This document shows, in pieces, positions 57,901-64,000 of a DNA stretch of 64,000 bases. The translations under genes and the position numbers were made by a program. This DNA is from Eutreptiella sp. 'Long Island Sound 2002'. Its lineage: Eukaryota > Euglenozoa > Euglenophyceae > Eutreptiales > Eutreptiaceae. The DNA is taken from positions 159,344,283-159,408,282 of the forward strand of contig OZ038381.1 in assembly GCA_964036045.1 (NCBI GenBank), given 5' to 3'. The notes beneath the pieces were generated by a model, which worked only from the letters and a program-made list of their open reading frames with translations, ran no database searches and was not told the DNA's origin. How positions within the stretch are numbered: position 1 is the first letter of the stretch; every line of letters starts with the position of its first letter.

Positions 57901-58978
57901 AAAGGGTACCATTAGGGCATCGTGCAAATCCAAGGGTGAGGGCTAGGCGGGCCTTGAGCCCCCGTTTGGACCTCCTCCTCCTCCCCCCCCCCCCTTTCTC
58001 AGGGAGCCCCAAAGCCCCAGGCCCCCCCCAACCCCTTTTGGCAATTGGATTTGCCAGTGCCTCAGCCCTCAGAAGACGGCAATGTCTTATGTTGAGGGCA
58101 TCCATTGGACCATTTTGGTTGTTATGAAATCAAATCAAATCAAAAAATCTTGCATCTCATCTTTCGAAATGTTGACATTTCTTGACAGGCTTTAAAATCA
58201 GGTTACCTCAAATTATTGCACTTCCTCAGCTCCTTGTACGGTTTCCGGATGGGATTGAGTTGTCATCCGGGAACGAGGACTCTTTGCCATGATATCCCTT
58301 GCAACCTAATTTGCCAACCTAATTTGCACTCTGTGTTTTCTGTCTCAGGTTCCTTCGCAACGGCAAAAAGCTCGTAAGACACCGGAGGGTTTCAGATGGA
58401 CGTGTGTGTTGGTGCCTGAGGATTTTGACAACGCTGAAGGCAATAATGGAGAAAATAGCAGCGAGGGTTGTAGCGGTGGCACTAGTGCTGGCAGTGGCAG
58501 TGGCAGTGCTGGTGGCAGTGGCGGTGGCAGTGGCGGTGGGGGTGCAGACAATAATGCTAGTTGTGGCACTGGCGTTAGTGATAGTGGCCGTGCAAACAAC
58601 AGTAGCAATATTGGGGGTAATCGCCAAGACAACAACAGTGGCTATGATATTGGCAACAATGGTAGTTACATTGGTCGCAACATTGGCAATGCGGATCGTC
58701 ACAATGTTCCCCACGCCCATGGTGTATCGGCACCGAGTATTGATATTAACAGTATGTATTCTCTCCCCGTGGCATCTAGTGAACCCCAGGTTGGTAAAAC
58801 GATGCCAAGGAGTTACACGGCACCAAGAATGGAGCCATTTTCCCGTCATCAGCCGGCATTTTTCAATGAGTCAACACCGGTTTACATGGACATAGATAGG
58901 TGGGATCCAAATGCATCTCCGTGCAAGCAGCCGGCATTTTTCTTTAGCAGTGTAGGTAGCTACCAACCGCGCATGTAG
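54947..58978 (+). CDS. unknown multi-exon gene with coiled coil (copy 2)
   Basis: Same structure as the gene at 46914-50911. Proposed exons: 54947-55048, 55382-about 55596, 56053-56138, 56829-56936, 58349-58978. The first, third and fourth exons are identical to copy 1. All splice sites seen in copy 1 are preserved and no frame is broken. Both copies therefore look intact, or too young to have decayed. The phase problem between the second and third exons is the same as in copy 1. Confidence 0.5.
58349..58978 (+). CDS. C-terminal exon of the unknown block A gene (copy 2)
   Basis: 209 codons plus TAG, eight codons longer than copy 1. The gain is an in-frame expansion in the linker (GSGSAGGSGGGSGGGG). 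Substitutions relative to copy 1: five synonymous, and three amino-acid changes (S to N, T to I, S to P). The conserved ends (TPEGFRWTCVLVPEDF, QPAFFNESTPVYMDID) are unchanged. Confidence 0.6.
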   Translation, partial: VPSQRQKARKTPEGFRWTCVLVPEDFDNAEGNNGENSSEGCSGGTSAGSGSGSAGGSGGGSGGGGADNNASCGTGVSDSGRANNSSNIGGNRQDNNSGYDIGNNGSYIGRNIGNADRHNVPHAHGVSAPSIDINSMYSLPVASSEPQVGKTMPRSYTAPRMEPFSRHQPAFFNESTPVYMDIDRWDPNASPCKQPAFFFSSVGSYQPRM

Positions 58979-59300
58979 TGGTTGTGCTAGTCCTAATCCA
59001 GCAGAGCAGGTGTTTGAGTTTCCAAGATTTGACGATAGATTGAGCTCAATAGTTGCATATTTGACGAAGGTTGCTGGAGATAAGCTCAACAATTTATATG
59101 GTGCAGAAGGGTTTTCTACAGGTGAAGTTTTGTAGCACTCTGGGCAAGTTGGCATGAATATCGGTTTTGGCTTTTGGGGGGCGTCATGTTGCATTTTAGG
59201 AAGAGTAGTGACCCTTGCTCTCGGATAGAGTGCCACCTTTTCCGTCTCTCTTGCGCCTGACCATCAACAGGGACCACACTACTATGGAGACCACGAACGG

Positions 59301-60362
59301 ACGTTGATTTGTGTTAGAACACCCTGCCACCAATCCCTTTGCGCATGGTGTGGGGACGTTGATTTGTGTTGGGACAAGCCCCCACCAATCCCTTTGCACA
59401 TGGTGTGGGCACGTTGATTTGTGTTGGGACAAGCCCCCACCAATCCCTTTGCGCATGGTGTGGGGACGTTGATTTGTTTTGGGACAAGCCCCCACCAATC
59501 CCTTTGCACATGGTGTGGGGACGTTGATTTGTTTTGGGACACCCCCCACCAATCCCTTTGCACATGGTGTGGGGACATTGATTTGTGTTGGGACAAGCCC
59601 CCACCAATCCCTTTGCGCATGGTGTGGGGACGTTGATTTGTTTTGGGACAAGCCCCCACCAATCCCTTTGCACATGGTGTGGGGACGTTGATTTGTTTTG
59701 GGACACCCCCCACCAATCCCTTTGCACATGGTGTGGGGACATTGATTTGTGTTGGGACAAGCCCCCACCAATCCCTTTGCGCATGGTGTGGGGACGTTGA
59801 TTTGTGTTGGGACAAGCCCCCACCAATCCCTTTGCACATGGTGTGGGGACGTTGATTTGTTTTGGGACACCCCCCCACCAATCTCTTTGCACATGGTGTG
59901 GGGACGTTGATTTGTGTTGGGACAAGCCCCCACCAATCCCTTTGCACATGGTGTGGGGATGTTGATTTGTTTTGGGACAAGCCCCCAGCAATCCCTTTAC
60001 ACATGGTGTGGGGACGTTGATTTGTGTTGGGACAAGCCTCCACCAATCCGTTTACACATGGTGTGGGGACGTTGACTTGTGTTGGGACAAGCCCCCACCA
60101 ATCCCTTTGCACATGGTGTGGGGACGTTGATTTGTGTTGGGACAAGCCCGCACCAATCCCTTTGCACATGGTGTGGGGACGTTGATTTGTGTTGGGACAA
60201 GCCCCCAGCAATCCGTTTACACATGGTGTGGGGACGTTGACTTGTGTTGGGACAAGCCCCCACCAATCCCTTTGCACATGGTGTGGGGACGTTGATTTGT
60301 TTTGGGACAAGCCCCCACCAATCCTCTTGCACATGATGTGGGGACATTGATTTGTGTTGGTC
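59301..60362. repeat. 55-bp minisatellite, about 19 units
   Basis: Direct 55-bp units containing ACGTTGATTTGTGTTGGGAC, AAGCCCCCACCAATCCCTTT and GCGCATGGTGTGGGG. Units with GTTTTGGGACACCCCCC recur as a three-unit block of 164 bp (59421 and 59585). It is present only in the A-to-B interval of copy 2. The antisense strand is stop-poor and 55 is not divisible by 3, giving frames of up to about 400 codons that I regard as artefacts. Confidence 0.95.
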
Positions 60363-61212
60363 TTGACCCACTTACTTGACAGTGTAGTTTTTTGCCATAG
60401 CACGCTTTTGCGTGAGATGCAGTTGATGCACCCGACCCTAACCCGAACAGTATCGAACAGTGACCCAATTGCTAGCCATGGTGCCATTCCACTGGGGGCT
60501 CATCAGCGATAGTTTTGATTATGGGACGCGGTTGGGTTCTGGGTCATGGCATGGGGGAATGGGTTGAAGGGGACCTGACCACCCTCTGTATTGAAGTTCT
60601 GGCGAGAGGTCTAATTTGTTGACTCACTGACCTCAAAGCGAGCGGAGACCAAGTGGAACATCCTCTCTGCTTGGGCCTTCTCCACATCTGTACCACCCAT
60701 CCATTTATGTGAAGAAAGCACACATAGGCGTACACACAGGCGTGTGCACGTGCGTGTTCACACGCGCAAAAGCACGGGCAAAGAGCACAAAACTTCGCAT
60801 GCGCGTCGTTGGGGCTAAGCTCAGAGGGGCGGAGTGTGACACATGGCAATATTTGCTTGAGTGCTTGATTGAACGGCCCTAGAATATCGCGCTTCCTTGG
60901 ACATCACATGGTCCAGATGGTGGAAATACAGCATGGCTTCTTCAGCGTATCATAATCCCTACGAGGGTTCCCTAACTTGATTCAAACAGGTGAATGGCTA
61001 GATCTACGGTATTATTTGTTCCATGGTGGCACACAGACAAACAAACATGCAGCAAACATGTCCAACCAGGGGATATACATTCTTCATTTGTCGCTTGCCT
61101 AGCCTGACCTTCAACCACGGGAATCCTGGTTCAGGCAACCATGGACCCCCCCCCCCGTTGGGAGGGCCCTCTGGGCCTAGGATAGTACCACTTAGCTGAG
61201 ACCTTCGGGCTA
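60363..61212. other. no gene recognised
   Basis: Mixed sequence with a CACACGC-rich stretch near 60730-60770. No exon or RNA gene is supported. Confidence 0.5.
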
Positions 61213-61262
61213 CTCTTCCCCAACGTGGGGACCCTGAGACGGCAGCAGTTATGTTGCCGCCT
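61213..61262. repeat. solitary relic of the 84/85-bp satellite
   Basis: GTGGGGACCCTGAGACGGCA, then GCAGTTATGTTGCCGCCTTG, aligns with the junction of two satellite units (GGGGACCC..GAGACGGCAG..GTTA.GTAGCCACCTTG) at about 80 percent identity over 45-50 bp. It lies 16 kb from the nearest array. Confidence 0.5.
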
Positions 61263-62764
61263 TGATTCCTCTCCGCTTTGGAGACGCTGAGAAGACCGCC
61301 CCAAGAAATCCTGCACTGTCGTCTTACAGTGGGCTTGGTGGATGAGCGGCAAAGTGACGCCCTGCCCCTTTTGCCGAGGCCAGCGCCCGCCCCACCCGAG
61401 AAGGCCCTCGCCTTCTGGAAGGCAGTAGATTCTCGCTGTGACAGCGCGTTTCATTTCTCACACCAATTTGCATCGCCATTCATTCCAACTCCTTTTTGAA
61501 GTTACGTGCCTTTGAGCGGGTGCAATGCAGTAGCTCTTGGTAGGTGGCCATGTTAACCAAGGTTGGTCCACCAAGGGTTTCACTGACACCTTCGCTTGGC
61601 TTACCTTAAGTAGGTCTAAGCCCACAGGAAGGCCCTCCAGGCCCCAGGATAGTGCAGCCAGGTATAGAACCGCTCGGCCAGGATTCCAGTGGCCTTGAAC
61701 ATCAACATCAGGCACGTGCACAGCCAGAACCGAAAACTGCAAATGCATGCCATGTTCAACAATGGATGCATGTATGGCAGCAGCCCAGCCATTCACCTCA
61801 CCACCAACTCAGCCACCAACTTCACAGCCCCGCCGGCAGCCGAGAAGTGTGCATGGGAGGGGAAGGGGGTGATTTGGCGAACTCTGCACACGAGGGCTCT
61901 CGAGGCATCGGCCTTTTGGGCAAGGCACCACAGCCATGGGCACGGGGTGGAAGGTCCACAGATCTAACCATAACCACATAAGTCGAACCCCTTAGCCTTA
62001 TGTTGAGAACCCCCATCTCTTGCGGTACCTTTGGAACGCACCTGCCCTTCCCCATATCTGTGTGGGGTGTGCTGCGGGGCGGGGCCCGCGGCGCGGAGAA
62101 CCACCTTCAGGCCTGCCCCCTCATGATATTGCTCCATTGGATGCCCATTCTTGACCCTCCCCCCGGATGTCCCTGCCTGCGCGGGGGGGGGGTGTTGTCA
62201 GAACTTGGATACCAGGCCCAGGTTTGTGCCCCCCCTCCCCCAAAATGCATTTGGCAGACGGGGTTCAAGCAGGTTCTGGCAAGCAAAACGCCTTTTTCCG
62301 AACGAATCTGTGTGGGGGGGGCATCTCTGTAGCGTGTGATGTCATCATCTCCCATTGTGGGTGCCTAGGGCCGGTTGCTGCCATCGGAAGACTCCACCAA
62401 GTATTCTTCCAGAAGCTTTGTAGAGCACCGTTTGTCCAAAAACCGGGGCGGGGGGGGGCTACCCCTCCTCAACCCAGTGGTAGGACTTTGGGGCAGTTCC
62501 GCAGCTGCTCAGCCTGCCCTGACACGGATCTCACACCACCGCTCTCCCCGTCGGGCTCAGAGCGCCTTTTTGGGTGTTGCTTGGTCACAGTCCCCATGTT
62601 CGCCTGCAACACCATGTGTTTGGTGGGCATGGTATCCGATCGGGATGTATTCCTGAATGTACTGTAGTCTTGCGCAAGGGGTCATCCCTGGGGTGGTACC
62701 AAAGCCCTGTGCTAGCACAAACTGGTTACGAATGTGGATGCTGCTGATGTCTTTGCTGTCAGTA
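61263..62764. other. no gene assigned; one possible exon
   Basis: A frame open at 61689-61967 (92 codons, NRKLQMHAMFNNGCMYGSSP) has a protein-like composition and starts near an acceptor-like attccag (61683-61689). Its identity is unknown and support is weak. 62160-62330 contains G- and C-runs. Confidence 0.3.
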
Positions 62765-63035
62765 TTCTTGTTGCTCTTGCTGCCACTGATGCTGTAGATG
62801 TTTACAAGATGCTGCTGTTGCTGCTGCTGCTGTTGTCGTTTGTAGCTGATGGCGTTGTTCAAGTTGGTGTTGGTGTTGGTGTGTCTTTACATGTTGATAT
62901 CGCTCATGTTGTTGTTGCTGTTGATGTTGTTGTTTGACAATGATTATTGCTGTTGTTGCTGCAGTAGCAGCTGCGGCTGCATATTGCCCTTGTTGTTCTT
63001 GTTGGAATTGCTGTTGTTGGTGGATCATAGGAGTG
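62765..63035. repeat. degenerate (TTG/CTG)n trinucleotide tract
   Basis: Long imperfect run of TTG, CTG and TGA/TGT triplets. On the minus strand it reads Gln/His/Ala-rich (KQQHQQQQQHERYQH), open from 63085 to 62759. It could be a polyglutamine coding exon, but interruptions and the presence of open frames on both strands make a decayed microsatellite more likely. Confidence 0.7.
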
Positions 63036-63150
63036 TGTAATAGTCTTGGGCAGTCAATGGGGGGTGGCATCAGTGCAGGGCACAACGGGTGAATTTGGCA
63101 GCAGTCTTAGGCATGCCAAAGGGCTGGGGGCTGGGTTGCTTAGGTGCACA

Positions 63151-64000
63151 TACTTATCCCGTCTCACAACAGAAAGATGCCTTTGGAACATGTACCATTG
63201 GCAGTCTTTCTTCTGCAAACGCCTGCTGCCGTCGCTCCTTTAAGTGCGTTAGTCGCTGTGCAGCAATCCCACGGGAGCTTTTTGGGCAGGCTTGAGGTTT
63301 GTGATGGTCGATTTTCCACAGAAGAATTTTCTCCTTGCAAAGAAGTACCATGTTGGGGACCATGGCGTGCAGATACACTGTAAAGTGTGGTGTACCGCTT
63401 GATGGAAATCACACACCTAGATTTTGTACCAGAGAAACAGCTACATTGGTGCAACCCCTGCGAAGAAAAAGGCGCCGATCGGTCTGCTCCGGTGGTGTTG
63501 TGGTGCCTCCAGGAAGCATCCAAATCCTGCGAATTCATATTAGGAAACGGTGTGAAATGTTCTTATCTTAGACAGCAAGATGTGGGCTATAGGACAAGTG
63601 CAAATCCACCAAGACTTTTCAAATGGCGATTAGACTGTGGAGTGCAAACACAACGGAGATGGTCTACTGGATCTGAAGTAAATTGCGGCAGCACAGTGTG
63701 GTGTCTTTCGTCTAAACTAGTGATCATGTGCTGCCAGGCCTGTTTCGGGCTGGTGATCTACAACAGAAATTCAGAATCAAAGAACACAGGCAAAAACTGA
63801 TGGCAAACTTTGACGAAGAGCAGAAGTGAGATGCCCAGCTGGCAGATGGCGCGCGTGTCAATCAGTGCAGCACAAAACTCAGTGAGGACATTGCATTTGC
63901 ATGGGAATGCACCAAATTGAATGAGGCTAATTGGTGATTCTTTCAAGAAAACTGGTCATTTCGTTTTGTTGCAGCTGAGGGTATCCTTTCACGCATGCTT
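63151..64000. repeat. segmental duplication block B, copy 2 (runs off the window)
   Basis: Direct copy of 52007-52850 with about ten substitutions. It lies 4.1 kb after the end of block A copy 2, compared with 1.0 kb for copy 1. Confidence 0.93.

Larger units (their letters stand above)
54132..59091. repeat. segmental duplication block A, copy 2
   Basis: Direct copy of 46115-51024. Differences are scattered substitutions, homopolymer length changes and a 24-bp in-frame expansion of the Gly/Ser repeat in the last exon. Downstream of GATAAGCTCAACA the sequence is unrelated to copy 1. Confidence 0.95.

Noticed and set aside
59282-60487. 401-codon minus-strand frame
   Set aside because: It lies entirely on the 55-bp minisatellite and its flank. 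Overlapping frames are also open, and the peptide is just the repeat read in three phases.
62759-63085. Polyglutamine protein on the minus strand
   Set aside because: The frame lies on a degenerate TTG/CTG microsatellite, both strands are open, and no flanking ordered domain or splice structure is visible.

Overview
The window is nuclear DNA of a eukaryote. Genes are split by canonical GT-AG introns, there are no operons or ribosome-binding sites, and microsatellites, homopolymer tracts and long satellite arrays are abundant. A unicellular alga or other protist with a repeat-rich genome is the most natural reading. The species cannot be named from the sequence alone.

Layout. 1-392 holds the end of an unidentified gene whose intron is a long CT microsatellite. 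907-1117 is a run of AT-rich hairpins. 1118-2473 is a short satellite array split by a roughly 500-bp transposon with terminal inverted repeats and a target-site duplication, probably a hAT-type MITE. 3791-9012 is a five-exon long-chain acyl-CoA synthetase gene, the one clearly recognisable metabolic gene; its N-terminal exon(s) and one short internal exon were not found. 10161-12107 is an AT-rich island with one unassigned ORF.

About half the window (roughly 32 kb) is a superfamily of 84/85-bp satellites in three related types. Type A (85 bp) fills 1118-2473 and 12108-21129. Type D (84 bp) fills 21130-21994 and 36653-45325. Type C (85 bp, with a BamHI palindrome in nearly every unit) fills 21995-35055. 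All types share inverted repeats inside the unit, are arranged in higher-order blocks, and contain small inverted islands. A 1.6-kb island between the C and D arrays carries a zinc-finger exon of a kind often found near mobile elements. The antisense strand of type C lacks stop triplets, so it gives reading frames of up to 3,209 codons. I treat these as a property of the repeat, not as genes.

From 45.3 kb the sequence becomes a mosaic of duplicated blocks. Block A (about 4.9 kb) occurs twice in direct orientation (46115-51024 and 54132-59091). It carries a multi-exon gene of unknown function with a small coiled coil and a Gly/Ser/Asn-rich C-terminal exon. Synonymous changes outnumber amino-acid changes between the two copies, so the gene has probably been under selection. 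Block B occurs twice as well (52007-52850 and 63151 to the window end). Degenerate CCCTAA repeats lie immediately upstream of the second A block. A 55-bp minisatellite lies only in the second A-to-B interval, and a degraded Ty3-like retroelement fragment sits next to the D array. Together these suggest a subtelomeric or pericentromeric region built by repeated segmental duplication.
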